Assembly (NCBI GenBank): GCA_937959375.1
Contig: CALGLS010000421.1
Span: 1-15,929 of the forward strand
DNA: 15,929 nucleotides
From: an uncultured Saprospiraceae bacterium
Lineage (GTDB): Bacteria > Bacteroidota > Bacteroidia > Chitinophagales > Saprospiraceae
Reading direction: 5' to 3'
Shown here: in pieces, positions 1 through 7,489 of the stretch
How the letters are laid out: every line of letters starts with the position of its first letter
Position numbering within the stretch: position 1 is the stretch's first letter
The notes under the pieces: model-generated
Seen by the model: only the letters and a program-made list of their open reading frames with translations
Told to the model about the DNA's origin: nothing
The model's database searches: none
Made by a program: the position numbers and the translations under genes

Positions 1-628
1 AGATATTTCCAGTGACATCCGTGAGCCCTAAGAGCGGATCAATATCGGTAACTGCGTCTAGGTTGTCTAAAATCAATGAGCCGGAGACATCCGTAAGATT
101 TGAGAGTGCTTCAATGTTGGTAATACTAGTCGTATTCCTAATTTCAAGAACACCAGAAAGGTCTGTCATATTTGAAAATACATCAATGTTGCTTAAGCTA
201 ATGTTTTGAGTTAACTCAATCTCACCACTAAAACTAGTGAGCCCCGCGAATCCTTCTATACTCGTCAGTACATCATTACCCGTTATGAGCACTCGCCCAG
301 ACAAATCAGTAACATTGGCAAGGCCATCAATATTCGTCAAGCCCTCATTATTCCAAAGCGAAAGCCTACCACTAATACTCGTAAGACCAAGGAAACCATC
401 AATGCCTTCCAGTCCATCATTAAATTGAAGCTGTATTATACCAGTAAAATCACTGAGGTCTTGAAATACATCGATATCCGTCAACCCATTGTTTGATTGA
501 ATGTTGAGACGGCCAGAGACATCAAGAAGGCCAGATAGTCCATCAATACTGGTTAAATTTGGATTTGCTTCTATATCTAGATCACTAGCAATATCAGTGA
601 GTCCTGAAAGTGCATCAATATTGGTGAT
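1..628 (-). repeat. 72-bp coding tandem repeats of the leucine-rich protein
   Basis: About 8.7 degenerate 72-base units, one per 24-residue repeat, run from about 628 down to the window edge. They are much more conserved in protein than in DNA: the IDxLxxLTDxSG core recurs while codons differ. This suggests an old repeat array, not a recent expansion. Confidence 0.8.
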
Positions 629-784
629 GTCGCTTCCCGTAATGATTACATCTTCTGTCAATACGGTGATGCTCTGATCCCATGCATCTACTTCTGCTTG
701 GGAAGATAGTGTTATTTGCCCGGAGAGTTGGAAGGTGAAAATGATTAACAGTGTGATCGCAAAAGCTAGACGACAGAATTGCAT
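1..784 (-). CDS. Secreted leucine-rich (24-residue) repeat protein, C-terminus beyond window
   Basis: The reading frame is open on the minus strand from an ATG at 784 to the window edge (261 complete codons), so the protein is partial. Residues 1-23 form a signal peptide: MQFCR, a hydrophobic stretch, then LSGQ. From about residue 53 the protein is a regular solenoid with a period of 24 residues. Each unit follows a pattern like LTxIDGLxGLTDxSGxLxIxxN, and about 8.7 units are visible. This resembles the receptor-L-domain/leucine-rich repeat surface proteins common in Bacteroidota, which often end in a type IX secretion sorting domain; that end is not visible here. The role is probably extracellular binding or adhesion, by inference only. 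No partner gene lies on the visible side, where more than 400 bases without a clear gene follow. Confidence 0.85.
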   Translation of the reverse strand, partial: MQFCRLAFAITLLIIFTFQLSGQITLSSQAEVDAWDQSITVLTEDVIITGSDITNIDALSGLTDIASDLDIEANPNLTSIDGLSGLLDVSGRLNIQSNNGLTDIDVFQDLSDFTGIIQLQFNDGLEGIDGFLGLTSISGRLSLWNNEGLTNIDGLANVTDLSGRVLITGNDVLTSIEGFAGLTSFSGEIELTQNISLSNIDVFSNMTDLSGVLEIRNTTSITNIEALSNLTDVSGSLILDNLDAVTDIDPLLGLTDVTGNI

Positions 785-1227
785 AGTGGTGATTTTGTTT
801 GGTTTAAATGAGGTGTGTTGTTTTGTTCTAAAATGCCTGTTATTGCATTTCCATTCATCTAAGATAAAAAAAATATTGAAGTTAGTTGCAAATCCGCTTT
901 GCTAGTCAGGCAGTTTCTAATAGAAGTCGAAAGAAAGTAATTTTCTTTGACTACTAGACATTTTACCTTTTTCGCGCCTCCCAGCCTCCTTAAGGAATGG
1001 CAGCTTCCCCGCAAATGTCCAGTCGTAAATGATTTACTTTTAAGTTGATAAAACAACGTTATGAAATTCGCTTGTTTCTCTTTAAGGGTAAGGGTTTCTA
1101 AATATTACATTCCCTTTATTGATTCAAAACGTACATTCCTAGTTTCAAAGCAAGCATTGATGAATATTGCATTGTAGCTTAGTTTTTAATACCCTAATTT
1201 GTAGTTGTAAGTAATAAATAAGGTATT
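785..1227. other. Intergenic stretch without a clear gene; contains foldable sequence
   Basis: AT-rich spacer upstream of the leucine-rich protein gene. Two structures stand out. At 926-951, GTC and AAAGAAA pair with TTTCTTT and GAC around a GTAAT loop, with one bulged G. At 949-1024, GACT and AGACATTT pair with AAATGTCC and AGTC, enclosing a G+C-richer core at about 972-1012 that contains the palindrome CCTTAAGG. The two helices share GAC at 949-951 and are therefore partly exclusive. A 65-codon frame on the minus strand (859-1056) has no recognisable features, and I do not call it a gene. The region could hold a small structured RNA or a decayed element. Confidence 0.3.
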
Positions 1228-1293
1228 ATGAAAACAATTTTTCTAAGCAAATCTAAGTCAGCTATCATTGGGTTTTACATTAGTAGATACTAA
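1228..1293 (+). CDS. Possible 21-residue leader peptide or spurious small ORF
   Basis: ATG at 1228 is preceded by AAGG at a plausible distance. The frame encodes MKTIFLSKSKSAIIGFYISRY and stops at 1293. It lies between a TAATTTG -7-like sequence (about 1195-1201) and the intrinsic terminator at 1348-1379. It could therefore be a leader peptide or simply lie inside a small transcript. The length alone gives little support, and no homology is recognisable. Confidence 0.2.
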   Translation: MKTIFLSKSKSAIIGFYISRY

Positions 1294-1347
1294 ATTACGC
1301 ATAGAGAAATACGTTTTTATAAACAGCCCATGAAACCAAATGTCACG

Positions 1348-1379
1348 GAGGCGATCTTACTAAAAGGTCGCTTCTTTTT
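1348..1379 (+). terminator. Intrinsic terminator upstream of the small CpD-domain gene
   Basis: GAGGCGATCTT (1348-1358) pairs fully with AAGGTCGCTTC (1364-1374), including two G-T wobbles, around a 5-base loop. TTTTT follows directly. The T run is on the plus strand only. It lies 27 bases before the ATG at 1406, so it either ends an upstream small plus-strand transcript or acts as an attenuator in the leader of that gene. Confidence 0.7.
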
Positions 1380-1405
1380 CATTCATCATTACAAGTTATC
1401 TAGAA

Positions 1406-1675
1406 ATGTCCCATAATACTGAAATTAAAGGAAAGGTTATAAACTCAGCTGGACAGCCAATAGCGAATGCGGTTGTTTTGATAAAAAAAGGGCCAGCTTT
1501 GTATCAAGATATTGCCATCCTAACCAATGATGAAGGTCTCTTTCATTTGCAAGATCTTGCATCGGGTACTTATACGCTGAGGGTGAATAAAGAGGGTTTC
1601 ATATCAAAGGTAATAGAGACTAAGACAGGTGTGCCTACTCGAGTTCAAATAGTTTTAGAGAAGAAGGGAACTTAG
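1406..1675 (+). CDS. Stand-alone carboxypeptidase regulatory-like (CpD/CarboxypepD_reg) domain protein
   Basis: The 89-residue product is a single beta-sandwich domain of the carboxypeptidase D regulatory-like type. It begins with IKGKVINSAGQPIANAVVLIK, continues with TNDEGLFHLQDLASGTYTLRV, and closes with a hydrophobic strand ending QIVLEKK. In Bacteroidota this domain usually sits at the N-terminus of TonB-dependent receptors or outer-membrane proteins. Here it is the whole protein, with no signal peptide or membrane segment, so it appears cytoplasmic. Its function is unknown. No clear Shine-Dalgarno precedes the ATG. An intrinsic terminator sits only 27 bases upstream, suggesting attenuation or a separate promoter. 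The TAG stop overlaps the stop of the convergent sensor kinase gene (TTAG at 1672-1675 serves both). The domain call is confident, the role is not. Confidence 0.8.
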   Translation: MSHNTEIKGKVINSAGQPIANAVVLIKKGPALYQDIAILTNDEGLFHLQDLASGTYTLRVNKEGFISKVIETKTGVPTRVQIVLEKKGT

Positions 1676-4600
1676 AAAAACGGAAATTTTAAAAGGACTC
1701 TCGTTCCTTTTATGTTTTTTTGGTCGTCTTCAATGTCTTGAATTTCAAAACTAGCTTTTCTACCGTCTTTGGCTTCTAGTAAGTCAAATCGTTTGTTGGT
1801 GATAGACAAAGCTTTGGATTCATATTCTGAAGATTGTTTCTTTAATTGACCTGCGGCTTCTCGACCAATACCGTTATCTTCAATGCTGCAGAAGAGGCTG
1901 TCTTCGGCTTCCCAGAATCGAACAAGTATTTTTCCTTGGCCTTCTTTATTAGATAATCCATGCCAGATCGCATTTTCAACAAAGGGTTGTAATATCATTG
2001 TTGGTATTCTGTACTCATCTGAGTCAAATTCATCTTCTAATTTGAACTCATAGGTGAATTTTTTCTCAAACCGCATAGACTCCGTTTGGAGGTATTGCTC
2101 TAGCAAATCTATTTCGTCTGAGACGACAATAAATGGTTTTGCTGAAAATTTTAAAACCATTCTCATTAATTTGGCAAAACGATTGAGGTAGTTATTTGCT
2201 GTACGAATGTCTTGTTTGTCAATGTAGCTACTTATCGAATTCATACTATTAAAAATGAAATGTGGATTCATCTGTAGTCTTAAAATAGCCGTTTCTGTTT
2301 CTGCAGCCAACTGTTTGTATTCAGCAACTTCGCGTTTGAATGCTTCTTCTTTTTGAATCAAAGAAATCCGATAACGCGAGTAAGCATAAATGATTCCGGC
2401 AGCGCTAAGGAAGTAAAACAGGTAAGCCCAAATCGTTTTCCACCAAGGTGGTTTGATGGTAATTGCTAGTTGCTTTTCCGTTTTGTCAAACCAAATCCCA
2501 TCAGAATTAGAGGCATTGTATTTTAGCAGGTAGGCGCCTGGTTGCATGTTCGGATATTGGAAGGTATTGTCTTTTCTGTTTTCTATGGTATCGCCACTAT
2601 TTTGGTTAATCATTTTGAAAACATACTGATTAGAACTAGGAGCGCTATATTCAAGAGCTGCGATTTTTAAGTACAAATCATTTTGATTGTGTTCTAGCAC
2701 TAGCTTTTCTAAATGACTGACATTGGTGGCACCTGTTTCGCTATCAACCAAATAATCAGGGAAGGCTTTGTTGTTGATTTCTATATGAGTGATGGTCGGA
2801 TTGGCTTCAATGTTCAAAGAGTCAATTTTGTACGGATCAAATATATTAAGCCCATTCACTCCTCCAAATGTTAGTTCTCCAGTAGATGTTTTTAGCGCAG
2901 ACCAAAAACTAAAATCAAGGGATTGCAAACCATCTTCAATCGTATACTGCTTCAGTTGGATAGAGTCAGCATGGTGGTGCGGAAAGTAATGAAATAGCCC
3001 CTTGTTGGTGCTTACCCACAAGTAATGCTGGTCATCCATTAACAAACCATTGGCAACATTAATCGGAAAGATGTTGTCCTTTTGGAACGAAAAAGAATCT
3101 TGGCGAATGGCCTGTATTTCATACAAACCCTGATCTGAAGCCAACCATAATTTATCACGCTTTTTATCTTCCACTAATCCGTGAACAAAGCCATCAAATA
3201 GGATGGTGTCAAGCGGGATTAGTTGCTCATCTGCATATTGATAGATCAAAATACTGTTTTGGCCTTTCGACAAGAAAAGTCTGTTTTTTGAATCACAAAA
3301 AGTTAAAGTGTAACCTCCCAAAGTGTCAGTTAAATTGAAATGTTTTTCTAATGAAAACAATCCATTTTCTGAATTGATTTGAAAAATTCCTGATCCGTAA
3401 GAAGACACAAGAAGGGTCGAGTCAGGTGTTTGATAAATGTATAAAGAAGCTTTAGAAGATACTTTTTTGAAGGATTCTTCTCCTCTAATACTAACAAATA
3501 ATCCCATGATTGTAGCGTACCAAATGTTGTCGTTTCTTTTGTCGCAAAATATATGGAAAGATTTAAAATTGAGCGGTAGACTGTCAGGACGTTCGAGTTG
3601 TCTTTTTGAACCATTGTATAAATTAATGATTTCGACATTGTTTTCGGTCAAGCAATATAGATTGCCCTTTGAATCTTCTGTTATTGACTTGACATGGTTG
3701 TCTCTATCTTTTTTACCATTGTAGTTCAGTAAACGTCGTTTTATTTTTCCTTTATTTAGATTGGTAAAAAGTATGCCTTTCCCATTTGAACTAATCCACA
3801 AATTTTTATCGGCATCTAAGTGCATCCGAAAAACTGGTTTTATAAGATGCGCTTTGCCATCTTCATAAGAATAGATAGCATGAAGAATGTCACCGTTTTT
3901 TTTATTTAGATAGTAAAGTCCATTCTCGGGAGTAGATATAATTAAGCGCCCATCTCCGGGATCAACAATTCCATTTACAGAAGGTATTAAACGACTAGGG
4001 TACTGTTTGATAAATTTGATGCGACTATTTTTTAAATCGTATTGAATTAATGTTGAATCGGATCCAATCCAAAGATTCGTATCGTTTTCCAAATAATAGG
4101 AAGGCATAAAATAATCTTGGAACAGAATGGTATCCCTTGGTGTGTCAGAGAGTATGGCGTATCGGATACCTTTGATTAAGGGATCAACAAGGAAACGTTC
4201 TTCATTGTTATTAGACTCGGAAATTTGAGCATTAGAAGAAGCGATGTGAACTGTTAGATGACTGCAATGTCCCGTACCTATATTGTACTTGTAAAGTTCT
4301 GGTTTATTTCTGATTCGAATCCAAAAGTCATTAGAGGAAGTATCGTAGTGTAATAGTTGGTAATTACTAGTGATTAAAACGCTGTCTTTGTCATGTATTT
4401 GTAAGGGTGTAAAAGTATTGCTCTTTCCTTCATAATGGTAGATCGCATCGTAGGAGCTAAACCAGATTTTACCTTCGTTGTCTTCAAAAAATCTACTCTG
4501 GATATTTTTATTTTCTAGATCATTTGTAATGGTAGTGCCATCAAAACGATTGACCCCATTAGTGGAGCTAATCCAGATAAAATCATTGGAGTCGTGAAAG

Positions 4601-4761
4601 ATATAGTAATTATTTGTTTGAGAGGTGAGGCCTTCTTTTACGGTAATTTGGTTAAATGAAAATAAGACATCTTGGGCTTGAATCCTTTGACTGAGGCAAA
4701 GGAGGATTAGTACCGCTAGGGTTTGTAAGTAGTAGTTTGTATCCCGAATTGTGTTAACCAT
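1672..4761 (-). CDS. Two-component propeller sensor histidine kinase (LytS/His_kinase type)
   Basis: With the ATG at 4761 the product has 1029 residues; a GTG at 4791 would add ten. I prefer the ATG because residues 1-30 then form a clean signal peptide (hydrophobic core LAVLILLCL, cleavage after QA). Residues of about 30-690 are a periplasmic beta-propeller pair of the Reg_prop type, with recurrent WISSTNGVNRFDG-, LWLASDQGLYE- and LWVSTNKGLFHY-like blades. A Y_Y_Y domain follows, then a membrane segment (about 776-797, WAYLFYFLSAAGIIYAYSRY), a coiled linker, and the His_kinase domain with phospho-acceptor H834 in MNPHFIFNSMN. The ATPase domain has an N box (QPFVENAIWHG, about 922) and G1 box (DNGIGRE, about 962). 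Such kinases sense extracellular ligands and signal to LytTR regulators, but no regulator gene is in the window. The stop overlaps that of the convergent gene. Confidence 0.93.
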   Translation of the reverse strand: MVNTIRDTNYYLQTLAVLILLCLSQRIQAQDVLFSFNQITVKEGLTSQTNNYYIFHDSNDFIWISSTNGVNRFDGTTITNDLENKNIQSRFFEDNEGKIWFSSYDAIYHYEGKSNTFTPLQIHDKDSVLITSNYQLLHYDTSSNDFWIRIRNKPELYKYNIGTGHCSHLTVHIASSNAQISESNNNEERFLVDPLIKGIRYAILSDTPRDTILFQDYFMPSYYLENDTNLWIGSDSTLIQYDLKNSRIKFIKQYPSRLIPSVNGIVDPGDGRLIISTPENGLYYLNKKNGDILHAIYSYEDGKAHLIKPVFRMHLDADKNLWISSNGKGILFTNLNKGKIKRRLLNYNGKKDRDNHVKSITEDSKGNLYCLTENNVEIINLYNGSKRQLERPDSLPLNFKSFHIFCDKRNDNIWYATIMGLFVSIRGEESFKKVSSKASLYIYQTPDSTLLVSSYGSGIFQINSENGLFSLEKHFNLTDTLGGYTLTFCDSKNRLFLSKGQNSILIYQYADEQLIPLDTILFDGFVHGLVEDKKRDKLWLASDQGLYEIQAIRQDSFSFQKDNIFPINVANGLLMDDQHYLWVSTNKGLFHYFPHHHADSIQLKQYTIEDGLQSLDFSFWSALKTSTGELTFGGVNGLNIFDPYKIDSLNIEANPTITHIEINNKAFPDYLVDSETGATNVSHLEKLVLEHNQNDLYLKIAALEYSAPSSNQYVFKMINQNSGDTIENRKDNTFQYPNMQPGAYLLKYNASNSDGIWFDKTEKQLAITIKPPWWKTIWAYLFYFLSAAGIIYAYSRYRISLIQKEEAFKREVAEYKQLAAETETAILRLQMNPHFIFNSMNSISSYIDKQDIRTANNYLNRFAKLMRMVLKFSAKPFIVVSDEIDLLEQYLQTESMRFEKKFTYEFKLEDEFDSDEYRIPTMILQPFVENAIWHGLSNKEGQGKILVRFWEAEDSLFCSIEDNGIGREAAGQLKKQSSEYESKALSITNKRFDLLEAKDGRKASFEIQDIEDDQKNIKGTRVLLKFPFF

Positions 4762-4812
4762 TATAAAAGAAACATTCCATTGGTTTGACACAAAATAGGA
4801 AATAAATGCTTT

Positions 4813-4858
4813 AAGCAGGTAGTCAAATTGAATTAACTGACAACTTGGCTACCTGCTT
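4813..4858 (-). terminator. 14-bp hairpin between the peroxidase and kinase genes
   Basis: AAGCAGGTAGTCAA (4813-4826) pairs with TTGGCTACCTGCTT (4845-4858) with a single G-T wobble, around an 18-base loop. It begins about 20 bases past the peroxidase stop and lies upstream of the kinase start. Neither strand has a T run after the stem, so it is not a canonical intrinsic terminator. It may stabilise the peroxidase mRNA end, act with Rho, or be an operator. Confidence 0.45.
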
Positions 4859-4877
4859 GGGTGTATCTGATTGGTAA

Positions 4878-6860
4878 TTAGTAACCTTTTCCTCGCTCAA
4901 AAGTTCTAGGAGGAAGACCTATTCCTTTGTACAGATTCTTCAATAATGGCATAGAAGGTGCATAAAAATATTTCATACCTCTGTAAGTAACGAGCTTGTT
5001 TTTAGGTTCCGTTTGGCTTTGACCAATCAAAGCATCGACTCCGGTATTCTCCTCAGCGAAATTGGGATCATTACACCATTTTCTTAGCATATAGTCAAAC
5101 TGATACTTAAGGCTAGCTTGAAAACTCATAAATAGAAGTCCTAATCCGCTTTCATTTTCAGGTCTTAAACTATCTCCGTTCTCTTGATAGTTGTAGGGAA
5201 TACCTCGTCGCACGATGTGTTTTTTCTTGGGGTCGATAAAACCTTCAGTGCCGTTTACTTCTAATGCAGGGTCTCTTTCATGATCAATGATTTCTGCTTC
5301 GTTTAACTTTATTTTTTTTGTTGGGTTTACTTTTCTGACATGGGCATTCATTGGGCATTGTGATGCTTTTAATGGGGCTCCATTTGATTGTTTTATACCC
5401 AATACCTGTTCTATTTTTTTTACTCCTCCTGCCTTGAGGGACTTATTCATTTTTTGAAATTCCTTCATGTTTTGCTCGAATCGAACAAAGGCTAGGTAGC
5501 TACCAAATCTGTCCTTTTTTGGGTTAAAAGAATCCAAGTTCCAGTTTGCATCCAAAAGCTCGAAAGTTTCTGTCTTCTTTGTAATCAGGTTCTTCACTTT
5601 CTTCTTCTCCTTTTCTTTAATTAAGACTAAACGCAATTTGTCTTCGAATGCTACTTTATCTTTTTTCGTTTTTCCGAATGAAGGAATGGTGTCGTATCTT
5701 TTTTGTTTTGCATTAAATTCAAAGTATCTAGGTTGACTATTAGAAGCACCAGATTTAGCACGAGGGCGGACATCTTTGAAACCAAAGTGTTCTCTGTTGT
5801 CTTTTAATTTTTTTCCTTTTTCATAAAAGAGAATTTCTCCAACTCCTTTCAATTCATTGGTTAGTAAACTTTTTGCAAACTTCAATTGCTTGGCGTCATT
5901 GCTAGCCAGAAGAATCATTGCATGAATTTTTTTACGACCGCTAGCCCATTTTCCACTATCTGATTTTTTGAATTCTGGACTATCTAGTTTTATCGGACTA
6001 TGGGCATTGTTTAATCCACGTTGGAATGAAGGATCTGCAGGCTGGTCGTCAATTCTCAATACGTCGTATAGCGCTTTCGTAAAATAAATGCTAGTCACCA
6101 TAGAAGAATGATGCGATGTTGCTTTTTTTGCTGTTTTTTCTTTTTCAGCCTGCTCAAGTTGCTCATAGGCATTGGTGATTTTTATATCTCCAAATCCTTC
6201 GTTTGCAAATTCGCTGATCCATGCTCTTATTTTTTTTTGACCAACTATTTTAGATTTAATTTCAACAATTTCTTTTTTTTCCAAGATTCTTAATTCTTTA
6301 ATGCAATTAGCTTTTGAGCCGATTAGTTCGATTATTTTTTCGACTATTTCAGACTCTTTGCATTTTTCTATTTTTGTTAGAAGTTTATCAACATTTTCAA
6401 GACCTGCATAGTTGTTTTTATCGTCGAACTTACGTTGGAGCTTAGATAACTTCGGATTTGCTCCGGCTTTTATTTTTCCTGATTTACTTGTAATTGTTTT
6501 TTTGTAGTCTTCTAGTTCATTCTGGGCGAGCCGACGTTGTTTCGAGTTTGATTTCAACTCTTCAACCAACCATCTTTCTTTCAATTGTTTTTTTGTATAA
6601 ATGTAGGCCAGTCGTTTTCCTAGTGCTTTTTTTATTGCGGCGCTATTTTTATATTTTTTTAAACTTTGCTCAAATTTTTCCATCTCATCTTTAAAACTAA
6701 ATGGAGTCGGATCTGGATCAGGTCTGAAATTTATAAACAAGCACATAAGGTGTTCTTTTTTATGTGGCTCAAGAATGTTGGATTGGATATCTTTTATGAA
6801 AGGAATTTGCTTTTCGATCTTTTTTAGAAATGGTGTTTTGTTTTGGATGTTATTTTGCAT
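4878..6860 (-). CDS. Atypical long DyP-type (dye-decolorizing) heme peroxidase
   Basis: The 660-residue product carries family marks of long DyP peroxidases. These are DIQSNILEPHKKEH (about 24-37); IHAMILLAS (312-320); HFGFKD (358-363), in place of the canonical distal GFRDG with D363 as catalytic Asp; FGSYLAFVRFEQNMKEF (452-468); CPMNAHVRK (502-510), with H507 the likely proximal heme ligand; and IVRRGIPYNY (549-558), supplying the distal Arg. The family oxidises bulky substrates with H2O2. Unusual points are a Lys/Glu-rich, probably helical insertion at about 55-250, further Lys-rich loops, and V364 replacing the last glycine of GxxDG. There is no signal peptide, so it is probably cytoplasmic. 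The start ATG follows GGAGG-like CCTCC on the opposite strand (6862-6866), a fair ribosome site. A small unknown gene precedes it on the same strand. Peroxidase activity itself is inferred. Confidence 0.85.
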   Translation of the reverse strand: MQNNIQNKTPFLKKIEKQIPFIKDIQSNILEPHKKEHLMCLFINFRPDPDPTPFSFKDEMEKFEQSLKKYKNSAAIKKALGKRLAYIYTKKQLKERWLVEELKSNSKQRRLAQNELEDYKKTITSKSGKIKAGANPKLSKLQRKFDDKNNYAGLENVDKLLTKIEKCKESEIVEKIIELIGSKANCIKELRILEKKEIVEIKSKIVGQKKIRAWISEFANEGFGDIKITNAYEQLEQAEKEKTAKKATSHHSSMVTSIYFTKALYDVLRIDDQPADPSFQRGLNNAHSPIKLDSPEFKKSDSGKWASGRKKIHAMILLASNDAKQLKFAKSLLTNELKGVGEILFYEKGKKLKDNREHFGFKDVRPRAKSGASNSQPRYFEFNAKQKRYDTIPSFGKTKKDKVAFEDKLRLVLIKEKEKKKVKNLITKKTETFELLDANWNLDSFNPKKDRFGSYLAFVRFEQNMKEFQKMNKSLKAGGVKKIEQVLGIKQSNGAPLKASQCPMNAHVRKVNPTKKIKLNEAEIIDHERDPALEVNGTEGFIDPKKKHIVRRGIPYNYQENGDSLRPENESGLGLLFMSFQASLKYQFDYMLRKWCNDPNFAEENTGVDALIGQSQTEPKNKLVTYRGMKYFYAPSMPLLKNLYKGIGLPPRTFERGKGY

Positions 6861-6903
6861 GGAGGTTTTTTTATTGGTTTGACGTATTGGATGTACTGAC
6901 TGT

Positions 6904-7029
6904 TCAAAGTTTTAAAATCTTGAGGTAATTGATCAAAATAGTGATGAGTACGGCTGTCGCAATTATTGTCATTAGAGAAAAAATAGAACGTTTACAGCTA
7001 CCAATGGGTAGGAGTAGTTCTTCCTTCAA
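6904..7029 (-). CDS. Possible 41-residue single-membrane-segment peptide
   Basis: In the 236-base gap between the 109-residue gene and the peroxidase, a minus-strand frame runs from a TTG at 7029 (or an ATG at 6972, giving 22 residues) to TGA at 6904. It encodes a charged start (KEELLLP, then CKRS), a hydrophobic run (TIIATAVLITILINYL) and a basic end (KILKL). The layout fits a tiny membrane protein. However, the start is weak, no ribosome site is evident, and AT-rich DNA gives such runs by chance. Confidence 0.2.
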   Translation of the reverse strand: MKEELLLPIGSCKRSIFSLMTIIATAVLITILINYLKILKL

Positions 7030-7096
7030 TTAATGAGGATACTAAAGAATCAGTCTGAGCAGAGTCCGTACTAGTTTGAATGATTACTTAGAAACC

Positions 7097-7426
7097 CTAT
7101 GTCGATGGGTTAATATAATTACCACCAGGTGGGTCATCTAAAGGAGGGCATGGCAAGGCGGCCATGTTGTCATCATTATCAAATGCAAAAATTTCATTTC
7201 CAGCGGATTCAATAATACCTATTTCAACATAAATGTTTATCGTAGTACCATTATCGGTGTAACTCTTCATGATTCGTTTGGTAGTATTAGCTCTTCCAAG
7301 ACCTGGCTCTGATTGCATTTTTAATATACTCCTATCCTCATCATAGAAAATTGGGTTGCTATTGTTGGTGTTTACTACAGGAGGGACCGCTGGGTCTTTT
7401 AAGTTTTTCAATAAAGTATAAGCCAT
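7097..7426 (-). CDS. Hypothetical 109-residue protein upstream of DyP peroxidase
   Basis: I do not recognise the family. The protein starts MAYTLLKNLKDPAVPPVV and has no signal peptide. It contains a polar middle, a strand-like segment (TTINIYVEIGIIES, about residues 61-74), then FAFDNDDN, and a proline-rich tail (ALPCPPLDDPPGG) with a single cysteine. It is acidic at the C-terminus, in contrast to the very basic peroxidase downstream. The ATG at 7426 follows an AT-rich leader with a GTACTTTG -7-like sequence (about 7479-7486 on the opposite strand), just inside the flank of a MITE. It is on the same strand as the peroxidase, 236 bases upstream, and possibly co-transcribed. A role linked to the peroxidase is guesswork from position alone. 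Confidence 0.65.
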   Translation of the reverse strand: MAYTLLKNLKDPAVPPVVNTNNSNPIFYDEDRSILKMQSEPGLGRANTTKRIMKSYTDNGTTINIYVEIGIIESAGNEIFAFDNDDNMAALPCPPLDDPPGGNYINPST

Positions 7427-7489
7427 ATTTGTGTAGGTTTTAAATTAAAAAAGTTTAGAAATTAATTTAGTCCAAGGACAAAGTACTTA

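Noticed and set aside
859..1056. 65-codon minus-strand frame in the first intergenic gap
   Set aside because: No recognisable motif, no signal peptide, no ribosome site, and it covers the foldable G+C-richer island; another frame there looks equally protein-like.
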